Source: an uncultured Alphaproteobacteria bacterium (GTDB taxonomy: Bacteria > Pseudomonadota > Alphaproteobacteria > RF32 > CAG-239). From it: 64,000 nt of DNA. The translations under genes and the position numbers were made by a program. The notes beneath the pieces are model-generated. The model was not told where the DNA came from. It did not search any database and worked only from the letters and a program-made list of their open reading frames with translations. The DNA is taken from the NCBI GenBank assembly GCA_934271715.1, contig CAKQRZ010000002.1, positions 1 through 64,000 on the forward strand, given 5' to 3'. Shown here one piece after another: positions 1-7,888 of the stretch (its first letter is position 1; every line of letters starts with the position of its first letter).

Positions 1-98
1 CCTGAGTAGGTTTTAAATAAACTTTCCTGATATTCCATTAGACCGGTCATAAGCATAGTATATTCTTCGGTCATTTTATTGATTTTGTATTTCATCAT
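1..98 (-). CDS. Partial hypothetical protein leaving the left edge
   Basis: An open minus-strand frame starts with two consecutive ATG codons at 98 and 95 and runs off the window. A later in-frame ATG lies at 74. The start of the product reads MMKYKINKMTEEYTMLMT, and no family is recognisable from about 32 residues. A weak GGAG precedes the first ATG by about eight bases. It overlaps the 5' end of the neighbouring truncated pilin-like frame, so at most one of the two can be intact here. Low confidence because of the short length. Confidence 0.25.
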   Translation of the reverse strand, partial: MMKYKINKMTEEYTMLMTGLMEYQESLFKTYS

Positions 99-648
99 CG
101 CCGGTTACTCCAGGGCTATTGAGATGTGGAAAGAAACTAAACAAAAGGAGCAGCTGGCTGAGTTATTTTTACAATCAGTTAATCTCAAAGACGATTTTAT
201 GCGCAAATATAATTCCACGCATTCGTATGTCAAAACCGCCTATATTATGGAAGCGATGGGAGTCCTCCCTGACGGAATGAAAGTTGTTGACAGCTATAAT
301 ATTCAAGATTTTGCCGACAATAATATAATGCTTTATTTTATGCAGAGTAACTGGCAATGCGGAAATGAACGCTGCAAAGCTCTTGAATATCTGATGATTT
401 TTGATATTTATCAGACAGAAAAATCTAACCGTGTTAAACAGAACTATTGCGTAACATTTTTAGAGCAGGCTAAAGCTGTTGCACCTTATATTAAGCATGT
501 TCAGAGCCGCGAGGGTAATAGTTATTATGATTATAGCAATGTCAGAACCATAGACATTGGTACGGCAAAGCCAAACGATATACATCAGTTTTGTAAATCA
601 TGCAGTTCGGATAAAAACTGTTTGCTTGTGTTGTATTTTAAACTTTAA
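79..648 (+). pseudogene. 5'-truncated pilin-like protein
   Basis: The frame opens in the middle of the conserved N-terminal helix of the pilin-like family in this window. IAGYSRAIEM corresponds to IAGYSKAMEK in intact copies, while the upstream GRSMIEMLGVL segment (prepilin cleavage site plus Glu5) is missing. The rest looks intact: a globular domain of about 170 residues ending in a Cys pair and a hydrophobic tail (CKSCSSDKNCLLVLYFKL), as in the other copies. The upstream 78 bases read as an unrelated minus-strand frame, which suggests recombination removed the 5' end. Without the cleavage site and full hydrophobic helix, pilus-type export is unlikely. The only possible start is a TTG at 79 with no convincing ribosome site. 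Confidence 0.6.
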
Positions 649-789
649 TATCAATGTGTTATAAAAATGAAACGCAAAATACTGAATTTTTTTGAAAAAA
701 ATGCTTGCATTTATGGAAAATATGACATAAAAGAATAACGAAAAGTTTGAGAACAACGCTCGCTGCTTTGTTTTTTGAATGCTTTTTGT

Positions 790-864
790 TGGGGCGTCGC
801 CAAGTGGTAAGGCATCGGCTTTTGGTGCCGACATTCGTTGGTTCGAATCCAGCCGCCCCAGCCA
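790..864 (+). tRNA. tRNA-Gln (UUG)
   Basis: A complete cloverleaf. The acceptor stem TGGGGCG pairs with CGCCCCA, the anticodon stem TCGGC pairs with GCCGA around a loop with anticodon TTG, and the T-loop motif GGTTCGAATCC is present. The 3' CCA is encoded (862-864). A Rho-independent terminator follows directly. The gene lies just outside the left boundary proposed for the integrated element. Confidence 0.96.
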
Positions 865-873
865 CAACAGATA

Positions 874-900
874 AGCCACCTTTTGAGGTGGCTTTTTTCT
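874..900 (+). terminator. Rho-independent terminator after tRNA-Gln
   Basis: AGCCACC pairs with GGTGGCT around a six-base loop and is followed by a run of T. It is placed ten bases after the tRNA CCA end. Confidence 0.85.
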
Positions 901-921
901 TTTGTTTGCAAGGCTTTCAGG

Positions 922-933
922 CTAGTCCGTGTA
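922..933 (+). other. Candidate left attachment site of the integrated element
   Basis: The 12-mer CTAGTCCGTGTA occurs here and again at 15453-15464 in the same orientation. It brackets a block with a large serine recombinase and typical cargo. Here it is also half of an inverted repeat: GTCCGTGTAA at 925-934 and TTACACGGAC at 965-974. A short identical core is what a serine integrase would leave. This is an inference; no empty site is available. Confidence 0.4.
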
Positions 934-1097
934 AGTCAAATTAAAAACAGCCTATCCCGAGCATTTACACGGACCAGTTATATCGAGTTTCCTTATTTTT
1001 CAAACATTTATGCAATTTCATCTCCCAAATATGCAATAACGTGATTTCGGGATAATGATAACCTGTTAACATCGATGAAATAAGTAAACTTGTTATA

Positions 1098-1535
1098 TTA
1101 TTTATTACTTGACACTTTTCCTTCGATACCTAATCCTTCTCGTATTTTATCAGCAAATTTTTCTATTTTATCAGCATTGATACAAGATATCTTTTCCCTA
1201 TCCTTTCTTTTTTTGATATTAATATAAGAGTACATTATATCATTGCAGAGTTTATAATATTCTTCATATATTGCAGGAGTTGCATAAACCATCATATGAG
1301 GTTGTAAGTCATTGAATTCTTTTTTGTATTCTTCATATTCTTCTTCAATAACATTCCTTTCTCTATAACATTTTTCATGTCGTGCCAGTACATCTAAAAC
1401 TCTTAAATAGGTTTCTTCTCGTTTTTCTCTTAAGCGAACCTTTTGCTCACCAACAGATTTTCTCCACTCAACGAACCAAGTAAACCCACCTGTTAAAACA
1501 GCACCAATAATAACCCCAATCAAAGCTTCATTCAT
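1098..1535 (-). CDS. Membrane-anchored coiled-coil hypothetical protein
   Basis: 145 residues. A single N-terminal hydrophobic segment (about residues 3-21, ending in a Trp/Arg boundary WFVEWRK) is followed by a highly charged helical domain rich in Glu, Lys and Arg, so the bulk is probably cytoplasmic. The ATG at 1535 is preceded by a good AGGAGA ribosome site. No enzymatic motif is visible and the family is not recognised. It is the first gene inside the proposed element and is transcribed towards the left end. Small anchored proteins of this shape are common on mobile elements, but no function should be assumed. Confidence 0.6.
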   Translation of the reverse strand: MNEALIGVIIGAVLTGGFTWFVEWRKSVGEQKVRLREKREETYLRVLDVLARHEKCYRERNVIEEEYEEYKKEFNDLQPHMMVYATPAIYEEYYKLCNDIMYSYINIKKRKDREKISCINADKIEKFADKIREGLGIEGKVSSNK

Positions 1536-1611
1536 TATACTCTCCTAGATTTATTAGTTGCCTTGCAGAAAACCACGTATTTATGCGGGGATGAATGTTA
1601 AGACGTTAGAA

Positions 1612-1687
1612 TAACGCCGCTCCGCACTGAAAGTGCGGTCAAACCGCAAGGTTTGTAGCGTTAATAATACCACCAGTTTACTGGTGG
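1612..1687. ncRNA. Candidate structured RNA: three-way junction plus hairpin
   Basis: TAACGC (1612-1617) pairs perfectly with GCGTTA (1658-1663). Between them are two hairpins: CCGCACT/AGTGCGG with loop GAA (1622-1638) and AAACC/GGTTT capped by a GCAA (GNRA) tetraloop (1641-1654). A third hairpin, CCACCAG/CTGGTGG, follows at 1670-1687. The surrounding kilobase is AT-rich and gene-free. Strand cannot be decided because the pairing is symmetric. It could be an RNA, a replication origin or a transfer origin of the element. Confidence 0.45.
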
Positions 1688-2230
1688 ATATCTATTCTTT
1701 ATTTATATACTTAGGTTTTAGTTTATCAAATCGCAAGATTGTTTACCAAAAATACCTCCTTTACTTGAAGAAAAGAAGTTTGAGTTCAATCAATCAACAG
1801 ATTATTTAATTTTATGATTTAAGGCGCTCTTTGGCACGTATTTATTGCAACCACCTTGATTCAACATATACTGGTTAACATCAATCACACCGGCTGACTT
1901 TATATCATCTAACAAGAAAAATGACTTAGCACTAAAAATTTTATTACATTTTCCCAAAATTAGCTCATTTTTAAGGCCTTCTTATGCGTAGAAATAAAAT
2001 TTTATATAGCCATTTCCAGTAGCAATATTTTTTTATTTTTTTGAAAAATATTTTATTTTATCAACTTTTTATTAACCTTTTATCTTTATACTGATATCAA
2101 ATTAAATGTTTAATTTAATAGACGATCTTAAATATTTAATTAGCTTTTGGCTTGTGGTATGAATTTTAGCTTGTTTATTGCTAGATTTATGTCTTTTTTA
2201 GATTAGCATATCTAATCTTTTCTATTTGTT
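1688..2230. other. Gene-free AT-rich stretch
   Basis: No frame with a plausible start and ribosome site is seen. The stretch is extremely AT-rich with several homopolymer runs. It lies between the three-way junction element and the terminator stack and may contain promoters, but none stands out. Confidence 0.4.
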
Positions 2231-2675
2231 TCGCCGTCGTGGCGATTTTTTTGTATCTGTATAAAAATATCCCCTCTTCAAAAATAGTATATAATCTTAT
2301 AAAACCTTATAGAATTTAGCTTTGGGACTATTTTTTGGTTTTAAACGCATAGTTTCTTAATGGCCGCAGTTTATTCTGCGGCTTTTTTTTTGTTTTAAAT
2401 GCATTTTTCTTATTTGCGAGCGGTTGTCGTTATGGCAACCGCTTTTTTTTGTTTTAAATTCTTTTATTTAACTAATTTTTCTTAGTTGTGACAACCTTAC
2501 ATCTGAAAGGAGGTGTATTATCAAAATCCAATCTCTCTAAACTTGTTGTTTTCTGTTTATTTACAGGATTCAATCAATTTCTATAGGCCGCATTCGTGCG
2601 GTTTTTTGCTTTTTAAATCCCGTCACATCGTGTGACATCAATTTAACCACAGAGTCGCTTCGGCGGCTCTTTTTT
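2231..2675 (+). terminator. Stack of five same-direction terminator hairpins
   Basis: Five GC-rich hairpins each end in a T-run on the plus strand: 2231-2252 (TCGCC/GGCGA), 2363-2391 (GCCGCAG/CTGCGGC), 2419-2450 (AGCGGTTG/CAACCGCT), 2588-2607 (CCGCA/TGCGG, TTCG loop) and 2652-2675 (GAGTCGC/GCGGCTC, TTCG loop). A further hairpin without T-run is at 2622-2636. The linkers after the second and third share the string GTTTTAAA. A near-perfect ribosome site AAAGGAGGTG (2506-2515) lies inside the stack with no long frame after it. No gene on this strand precedes the stack after the tRNA, so these look like serial attenuators or ends of small RNAs ahead of the methyltransferase pair. Confidence 0.7.
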
Positions 2676-2693
2676 ATTTGAAAGGTCAAAATT

Positions 2694-3899
2694 ATGACAA
2701 ATTCTAATATTAAAAACAAAAATTTTTCTAATGACATTGTTATTGTTGAAGGAGAAGTAATAAACACAAATATTAATGAACAAACAACATCTTCTTCCGC
2801 CCCACTCACTGTTTTAGGTAACCCAAGTAACTTAATTGTTCCTGAAAATCCTAAAGATTGTTTCCCGTTTATTGCAGTATGTGATGGAATTTTAAGAACT
2901 GCAGGAAATATGTTAAAGCAACTTAACAAGGAGGATGAACAATATCATTCTATTATGAGAATTAGTTGGCAATATGCTATTCTACGTCTCAAAGCACAGT
3001 ATAATTTAGGAAAATATTTTTCTACAATTGAAGGCTCTCAAGGTTTGCGTAGCGATTTAATTAAACCTGAAGAAGAACTTCTTACCCCAGAGGAAAAAAA
3101 GTTAACAAAAGAGCAGATTATAAAACAACAATATAATCTCTCTGCTAAAACCGCATGGCAATATGAACAACTTCATAAACATAAAGGTTTGCTGGATAAA
3201 ACAGTTAAAAGAGCCAAGAAAGATGATGATTTGCCAACACTTCGTTTAGCTATGACAATTTTGAAAGAAGAAAGTGATAAAATCTCTAATGAATATAAAG
3301 AAAAGCAGAAAAATCAGGCTAAACATGAGGAAAATCAGCTTAAACTCAAGGCTATGGCAATTAAAGATGCTATCAAGTTCCAAAAATTACACCGAACTGA
3401 TGCAACCGTCTTAGATGATGAAACATTTAATGTTATCTATGCCAATCCTTTGTCGGTAAATGCCCAAATGTCCTCATTAAAAGAAATGGATATTCCGGCC
3501 AATGAAAATTCTGTCTTGTTGTTGTGGACTGACAGTAGCAATTTACTTGAAGCATTGGAAGTTATTAATTCTTGGGGATTTACCTATAAAGATATGTGCA
3601 TTTGGAATCATCTAACCGCTACTCAAACCGGTGAATTTACCAGAAGTCAACACAGTACTTTGTTATTTGCCACTAAAGGAGAAGGCTTAAAACCAGATGA
3701 TAAATCAAAAGAAGCGTCTGTTTTAAGCTTACATTCCAACCAAATAGAAGATGTTAAAGCATATTATCACGATTTGCTTGAAACAATGTTCCCTGATGGT
3801 GCTTATTTAGATTTATGTGACACCACCGCCTATAATTCTAAATGGAAAACATTATCTGAAATTTCAACTCAACAATCTAATTCTATAAAAGGAGAATAA
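2694..3899 (+). CDS. MT-A70-like protein with degenerate methyltransferase motif
   Basis: 401 residues. The C-terminal half (about 235-390) follows the layout of MT-A70 adenine-N6 methyltransferases: a beta strand into the catalytic motif, then LLLWTDSSNLLEALEVINSWGF, then an aromatic CIWNH segment, then SQHSTLLFATKGE. The expected catalytic DPPW is replaced by ANPL (FNVIYANPL), so activity is doubtful. The N-terminal 230 residues are charged and helical, as in phage-type versions that may bind DNA. An AAAGG site precedes the ATG. The stop is three bases from the next gene, a cytosine methyltransferase, so the two form an operon. It may be a DNA-binding or regulatory relic of a modification system. 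Confidence 0.65.
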   Translation: MTNSNIKNKNFSNDIVIVEGEVINTNINEQTTSSSAPLTVLGNPSNLIVPENPKDCFPFIAVCDGILRTAGNMLKQLNKEDEQYHSIMRISWQYAILRLKAQYNLGKYFSTIEGSQGLRSDLIKPEEELLTPEEKKLTKEQIIKQQYNLSAKTAWQYEQLHKHKGLLDKTVKRAKKDDDLPTLRLAMTILKEESDKISNEYKEKQKNQAKHEENQLKLKAMAIKDAIKFQKLHRTDATVLDDETFNVIYANPLSVNAQMSSLKEMDIPANENSVLLLWTDSSNLLEALEVINSWGFTYKDMCIWNHLTATQTGEFTRSQHSTLLFATKGEGLKPDDKSKEASVLSLHSNQIEDVKAYYHDLLETMFPDGAYLDLCDTTAYNSKWKTLSEISTQQSNSIKGE

Positions 3900-3901
3900 T
3901 C

Positions 3902-4966
3902 ATGACTGATATAATTAAATATACATCACTTTTCAGCTGTGCCGGTATTGGCGAAACATTTAACGCTGATGTCGGCCTAGAAGCAACTGTGAGTAATGAA
4001 TTGCTAGGTGACAGAGCAAGATATTACCAAGCAAAGTATAAAACATCTACTATGATACCTGGTGATATTATGGATGATGACATATTAGATAACCTCATTA
4101 AATCACATATAAACAAAGGTTGCACACTCACTTTAATGAGTCCACCTTGTCAAGACTTTTCCACAGCCGGCGCGAGAGATCATACAAATCCTCGCGCTTT
4201 TTTATATGAAAGAGGTCTTCAATTTTTAGAAGGTATAAATGAAATTAATGAACATGTCTTTATTGAAGAAGTGCCCGCCTTTTTTACTGCAAAACTCAAT
4301 AAAGAAATCCCTATTCTATCAATAATAAGAGACAAGTTGTCTGAACTGGGATATAAATACATTTCACATGCCATCTTAGATCCGGCTGATTTTGGTGTTC
4401 CGCAACACCGAGAACGAGCTTTTATTGTGGCTTCTAAGAAAGGAAATTGGAAACTTCCTGAAAAAGAAGGTACAAATATTACTGTTCGTGATGCAATAGG
4501 ACATCTGCCATCATTAGAATCCGGTGAATACAGCAAAATACCATATCATTATGCTCCTTATTGGTCTAAACGATGTGTGGATATTATGAAACATACTCCT
4601 TCCGGTTGCTCTGCTTACTTAAATCCCTATCCGTGGAAGCCTACAAAAGAAGATGGCACAGAAACTTCATATTACAGAAGTGCATGGTGTCGAGCAGATT
4701 GGGATAAACCATCGGGAGCAATCTTAATGAAATCTGCCGGTATGGGCGGTATGGTTTCTTGTCATCCGGGTAGATTGTTAGAAGACGGGACTTATAGTGA
4801 TGCCAGAGCTTTTACTCCTAAAGAGTTGATGCTTTTGACGGGATTACCTGATAATTATAAAGTTCCTACATTTGCCTTAAATGATGATGAACTCATTCGC
4901 GACGTTATTGGCGAATGTGTTTGTCCACTCATGGAGCGTAAAATTATGGAATTAATACCGAGATAA
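3902..4966 (+). CDS. C5-cytosine DNA methyltransferase
   Basis: 354 residues with the ordered motifs of the Dcm family: motif I FSCAGIG near residue 11, motif IV PPCQDFS near residue 82 with the catalytic cysteine, a variant motif VI (IEEVPAF instead of ENV), motif VIII QHRERAF near residue 170, and a C-terminal GLPDNY/ECVCPLM region for motifs IX-X. It transfers a methyl group from SAM to cytosine C5. The EEV in place of ENV is unusual but keeps the key Glu. The gene is coupled to the MT-A70-like gene upstream and closed by a strong terminator. No restriction gene is adjacent, so it is probably an orphan methylase protecting the element. Confidence 0.85.
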   Translation: MTDIIKYTSLFSCAGIGETFNADVGLEATVSNELLGDRARYYQAKYKTSTMIPGDIMDDDILDNLIKSHINKGCTLTLMSPPCQDFSTAGARDHTNPRAFLYERGLQFLEGINEINEHVFIEEVPAFFTAKLNKEIPILSIIRDKLSELGYKYISHAILDPADFGVPQHRERAFIVASKKGNWKLPEKEGTNITVRDAIGHLPSLESGEYSKIPYHYAPYWSKRCVDIMKHTPSGCSAYLNPYPWKPTKEDGTETSYYRSAWCRADWDKPSGAILMKSAGMGGMVSCHPGRLLEDGTYSDARAFTPKELMLLTGLPDNYKVPTFALNDDELIRDVIGECVCPLMERKIMELIPR

Positions 4967-4982
4967 TTATTAAGTTATGGTT

Positions 4983-5018
4983 GAGAGGAGCAGTTAATTT
5001 TGCTCCTCTCTTTTTTTT
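4983..5018 (+). terminator. Terminator of the methyltransferase operon
   Basis: GAGAGGAGCA pairs with TGCTCCTCTC and is followed by eight T. A second perfect hairpin (ACTTCTTTTCC/GGAAAAGAAGT, 5022-5047) follows. Weaker relatives of that second hairpin occur at 6354-6380, around 10787 and around 11628, so it is a repeat motif of the element. Confidence 0.85.
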
Positions 5019-5237
5019 ATTACTTCTTTTCCATTTGGAAAAGAAGTTTTATCTAGCAATTATTACATATTCACAATGTGTTATAACCTTTTTACATTAC
5101 TATATTGTTATGTTTCTTTTTAAATGTAAAACCGTACTTTTAAAAATAATTTTCCAATTCTAATTTATTTAAAATACTTCAACTTTTGCTGATTTTGTAA
5201 CGCTTAGATATGAAAAAGCTCAAAATGACTAAAAAAA

Positions 5238-5383
5238 GGCGGGATCCACATGGCATCTCGGAGGGCTCAGCTCGGCATGGGATATCGGTATATGTAGTGC
5301 GGTGCAGGTATGGCCACCATGCCCCATACACTTAATGTATCAACAAGGCCTTTACGCACGTGAGTCAAGATGTTATATGCCTC
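5238..5383 (+). ncRNA. Candidate multibranched structured RNA
   Basis: A GC-rich island of about 145 bases in very AT-rich surroundings. GGTATAT (5287-5293) pairs with ATATGCC (5375-5381), and inside it GTGCG (5297-5301) pairs with CGCAC (5355-5359). These enclose a GGTATGG/CCATGCC hairpin (5307-5323) and an ATACA/TGTAT hairpin (5326-5340). A separate 5' domain forms from ATCC-CATG (5244-5252) with CATGGGAT (5276-5283). Base composition and nested long-range pairing favour RNA over coding. A 41-codon frame through it uses codons unlike its neighbours and has no ribosome site. I do not recognise a known riboswitch or ribozyme. Strand is assumed from G-U pair placement. Confidence 0.5.
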
Positions 5384-5602
5384 TTTTCAGTAGGAATCAG
5401 TCTTTTTTATTTACTATTTGGAAGTTTTCTCAATCAAAAATCCTGAAAATTTATGTTCTAAGAAACATAAATACGTGAGATTTGATGTCTCAACAATAAC
5501 GTATTTAGGCTAAGAAATTAGCTTTTTTCCATAAGCATTATTAAATTGATGCTTTTGTGATAACTATACTCAAAATACATATAAATAAGAAAGTAAGTAA
5601 CA
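5384..5602. other. Gene-free stretch before the 184-residue frame
   Basis: AT-rich and without a credible frame. It presumably holds the promoter of the gene starting at 5603, but no consensus promoter is convincing. Confidence 0.35.
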
Positions 5603-6157
5603 ATGACTAAGCAAATAAAAGATAAGCAATCAGCAAGTATGCCAAAGCATGATATGTCTGAGCTGGTAAGGCGAGAGTATGTGAATTTCATTAATACGAC
5701 ATATATGCCAACACATTATTTAGTAGTTAGATTGCCAGAGCATTGGGAAACGATAAATTTAGACTATGCAAAAAGCAGATTGCGACTGATTATGAAAGTA
5801 TTTGAAAAAAGTCTTATTAAGAATCATTGGAATAAGCATCATCTGCCATTTATTGTGACAGCTGAAAAAGGTTGTGGCATATATTGGCATTTTAATGTCT
5901 TATTTAATCAACTGTCTTTTACTGATGATATGCTTTATAATGCTATTAAGAAGACTATTAGGACTATAAGCGAAATGTCTGATTATTGCTTAGATTTACA
6001 GCATATTACAGCAGATGATATACATACGTTATTAGATTCAGTTATAAATACTGACTTCTATTGCTTGAAAGAAATTAAGGTAAATATACGTAATGGTCAT
6101 TATGATAGTAGTGTTATCTTTGATTCATCTGACTTATTCTATCTTGGTATAAAGTAA
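5603..6157 (+). CDS. Hypothetical protein, possibly Rep-like
   Basis: 184 residues, strongly helical. The central segment FIVTAEKGCGIYWHFNVLF looks like the strand and histidine cluster of HUH replication initiators (usual pattern hydrophobic-HxH-hydrophobic), but only HFN is present rather than HUH, and no clear catalytic Tyr context can be assigned. It could be a replication or transfer protein of the element, or something unrelated. There is no close gene neighbour; it is flanked by gene-free DNA on both sides. The ATG at 5603 follows AAGAAAGTAAGTAAC, a weak ribosome site. Family not recognised with confidence. Confidence 0.55.
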   Translation: MTKQIKDKQSASMPKHDMSELVRREYVNFINTTYMPTHYLVVRLPEHWETINLDYAKSRLRLIMKVFEKSLIKNHWNKHHLPFIVTAEKGCGIYWHFNVLFNQLSFTDDMLYNAIKKTIRTISEMSDYCLDLQHITADDIHTLLDSVINTDFYCLKEIKVNIRNGHYDSSVIFDSSDLFYLGIK

Positions 6158-6647
6158 TAAAGTACCAAGTATTAGAATGTTTTACCAAAATATTATATAT
6201 GCTTTTTATCCGCAGATGTTTGTCTTTTCAGCTTAGCTATCTGCAAAAAATACTGTTTATGACTCAATAAACAGCCACCGGACTAGCGGATTCATTTTTT
6301 CTAAGTAAACCTATACCAAAAATAAATACTGAGTCCTGCGGTCAAAAAACGAGACTTCCTTTCCAAAGGGAAAAGAAGTGTGCCTCAAATTAGTAATGGA
6401 AAATAATTTAAAATTTTTTCATTAACGGTTTTACATTCAATAAGAATCACGACATATCAATAACATCAGAGCAATAAAGCTGTTATAACTCATTGTAAAT
6501 ATGTTTTAAACCTCTGCTAAATTTGCAAAGGTTGATATGGACTCAAAAAATGGCCCTATACAATCAAGATTCATTTCTACTGGTTAGTTTTATAGTAAAA
6601 AATAAATCTATGCGTATAGGGCTAAAAAACAAGCTTTGGTGTTTGCG
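6158..6647. other. Gene-free region with hairpins and a bipartite repeat
   Basis: No frame is supported. It contains a CTGTTTAT/ATAAACAG hairpin near 6253-6274, one copy of the ACTTCYTTTCC/GGRAAAGAAGT hairpin motif (6354-6380) and the first copy of the bipartite repeat at 6419-6454. Confidence 0.4.
6419..6454 (+). repeat. Bipartite repeat, copy 1
   Basis: TCATTAACGGTTTTACATT, nine variable bases, then TCACGACA. The identical arrangement recurs at 11382-11417, where it precedes a small gene. With 27 fixed positions and exactly equal spacing, it looks like a regulator-binding or promoter-type site of the element. Confidence 0.6.
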
Positions 6648-6923
6648 TCATTTCTTAAATAAATCCGAGTGCGAACCGATATGAACAGCATATAAAATCA
6701 ATTCGGACTCTTCAATTTTATAAATCAGCAATAAATCCGGTTTAATATGACATTCTCGGTAGTTTTTATAGTTACCGCTTAAGGTATGATCTTTATATTT
6801 CGGAGCTAATACCTTTTCAGCAAGCAAGGTATCTAAAACAAGCTTAAGTTCGGCTTTGTCCTTAGCATTCTTTATTTTTTTGACTTCTGTCTTAAATGCA
6901 GACGATACAACAAGTTCCAACAT
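6648..6923 (-). CDS. yafQ: YafQ-family mRNA interferase toxin
   Basis: 91 residues, the usual size for RelE/YafQ toxins. Visible features are the basic N-terminal helix FKTEVKKIKNAK, the conserved central DHxLSGNYKNYRECHIKPDLLLIY core, and the C-terminal HIGSHSDLF, where His and Phe belong to the ribosome-dependent RNase active site. Such toxins cleave mRNA in the ribosomal A site unless bound by the antitoxin. The start lies three bases after the stop of the DinJ-type gene, the standard antitoxin-first order. It probably stabilises the integrated element. Confidence 0.88.
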   Translation of the reverse strand: MLELVVSSAFKTEVKKIKNAKDKAELKLVLDTLLAEKVLAPKYKDHTLSGNYKNYRECHIKPDLLLIYKIEESELILYAVHIGSHSDLFKK

Positions 6924-6926
6924 TTA

Positions 6927-7196
6927 CTATAATCCTAAATCTTGCCACATTTCATCAGTATTTTTATAGCGTGTTAAATCTTTTTTATTTTCAACATCGG
7001 CTATAACTTGTTGTAACATTTCGTTAGGCTCATATTCAGACCTTAATGTCGGTTTGAATGGAATACCTTTATGAATAATAATCTGCATTAAAAACATACG
7101 GATAGCTTCATTAAGGCTAATTCCCAATTTATTTATGATGTCTTCAGCATCTTCTTTAACTTTGCTGTCAACACGGGCTTGTATCAGTGAATTCAT
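6927..7196 (-). CDS. dinJ: DinJ/RelB-family antitoxin
   Basis: 89 residues. The N-terminus IQARVDSKVKEDAEDIINKLGISLNEAIRMFL is the ribbon-helix-helix DNA-binding domain of DinJ. The C-terminal part is acidic and probably unfolds over the toxin. The gene precedes and is coupled to the YafQ gene. It should bind the toxin and repress its own promoter, and the perfect inverted repeat around that promoter supports autoregulation. A good ribosome site (AAGGAGAAAAC) lies upstream of the ATG at 7196. Confidence 0.88.
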   Translation of the reverse strand: MNSLIQARVDSKVKEDAEDIINKLGISLNEAIRMFLMQIIIHKGIPFKPTLRSEYEPNEMLQQVIADVENKKDLTRYKNTDEMWQDLGL

Positions 7197-7215
7197 TTGT
7201 TTTCTCCTTAAATTA

Positions 7216-7268
7216 TATAACTAAATATAATACATTATTCATACATTGTCAATACATATTTAGTTATA
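7216..7268 (-). promoter_or_regulatory. Promoter and operator of dinJ-yafQ
   Basis: On the minus strand a TTGACA -35 box (7247-7252) and TATATT -10 box (7224-7229) are 17 bases apart. A perfect 13-base inverted repeat, TATAACTAAATAT at 7216-7228 and ATATTTAGTTATA at 7256-7268, covers the -10 box and flanks the -35 box. This is a typical operator layout for RHH antitoxin autorepression. Confidence 0.75.
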
Positions 7269-7344
7269 CATAGATTTATTTGTTATTCATAAAGTGCAAT
7301 AAATGAACAGCAAATTGTTTTGTAAGTCGTCTATGAATAGCAAA

Positions 7345-7662
7345 TTAGTATTCATAGACCGTCATGATAGTAAGTACTCGATTGGTTATATCAGGATTAG
7401 AAGGGTCTTCAGACATATACTTGTGATTTAGGTCATAATAATCTATTTTCCATAAGATTTTTTCATCTTTATAATCGAAACTTCCAAAGTCTCTTTCACC
7501 GTATACGTTATTGTCTTCTGTAAAATTATCAAAATTCTGAACAAGTGATATAATATTGGCTTTATCTTCTGAACTCATGGTCGCAATACCGGCAGTCAAG
7601 AGCACCTGACCACCAATAAAACTCTTTCTAAAATTGTCATTTAATGTTGCAATATCAGTCAT
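7345..7662 (-). CDS. DUF3768 family protein
   Basis: 105 residues matching the DUF3768 pattern throughout: LNDNFR near the start, GGQVLLTAGI, the DNNVYGERDFGSFDY segment (usually NDPxGEHDFG), WKIDYYD, and the closing NRVLTIMTVYEY. The function of the family is unknown. It is frequent on plasmids and integrative elements of alphaproteobacteria. It is the last gene of a minus-strand operon of four small genes, each with its own GGAG-type ribosome site, spaced 5-35 bases apart. Confidence 0.85.
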   Translation of the reverse strand: MTDIATLNDNFRKSFIGGQVLLTAGIATMSSEDKANIISLVQNFDNFTEDNNVYGERDFGSFDYKDEKILWKIDYYDLNHKYMSEDPSNPDITNRVLTIMTVYEY

Positions 7663-7667
7663 TGTTA

Positions 7668-7871
7668 TTACTCCACATTAAACCAATTCATGACAGTACA
7701 TAAGAGATTATCATAATTACCACTTGTTGCTTCTGACATAAAACTATCAATTTCAGATTGTGACAATTTATGTCTTCTCATTTCTCTTGTGCATATACCT
7801 AAGATACAAAAAGCATTACCATTAGCACCAATTATTTTGACTGTTATATCTGGATATTTAACATCTGACAT
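7668..7871 (-). CDS. Small mobile-element hypothetical protein
   Basis: 67 residues. The pattern YPDITVKIIGANGNAFCILG, then an MRRHKLSQSEIDSF segment and SGNYDNLLCTVMNWFNV, resembles short hypothetical proteins found on phages and plasmids with a GNAFxILG motif. No function is known to me. A strong AAGGAG ribosome site precedes the ATG. The stop is five bases from the DUF3768 start, so the two are very likely co-expressed. Confidence 0.7.
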   Translation of the reverse strand: MSDVKYPDITVKIIGANGNAFCILGICTREMRRHKLSQSEIDSFMSEATSGNYDNLLCTVMNWFNVE

Positions 7872-7888
7872 AGTATTTACTCCTTATC

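Noticed and set aside
598..1044. Several frames across the tRNA-Gln(UUG) region on both strands
   Set aside because: They are readings through a tRNA and its terminator.
4981..5163. A 60-codon hydrophobic frame after the cytosine methylase
   Set aside because: Its first third is the methylase terminator and a hairpin repeat, and it has no ribosome site.
5210..5335. A 41-codon frame through the GC-rich island (MKKLKMTKKRRDPHG...)
   Set aside because: No ribosome site, codon use unlike all neighbours, and nested base pairing explains the base composition better.
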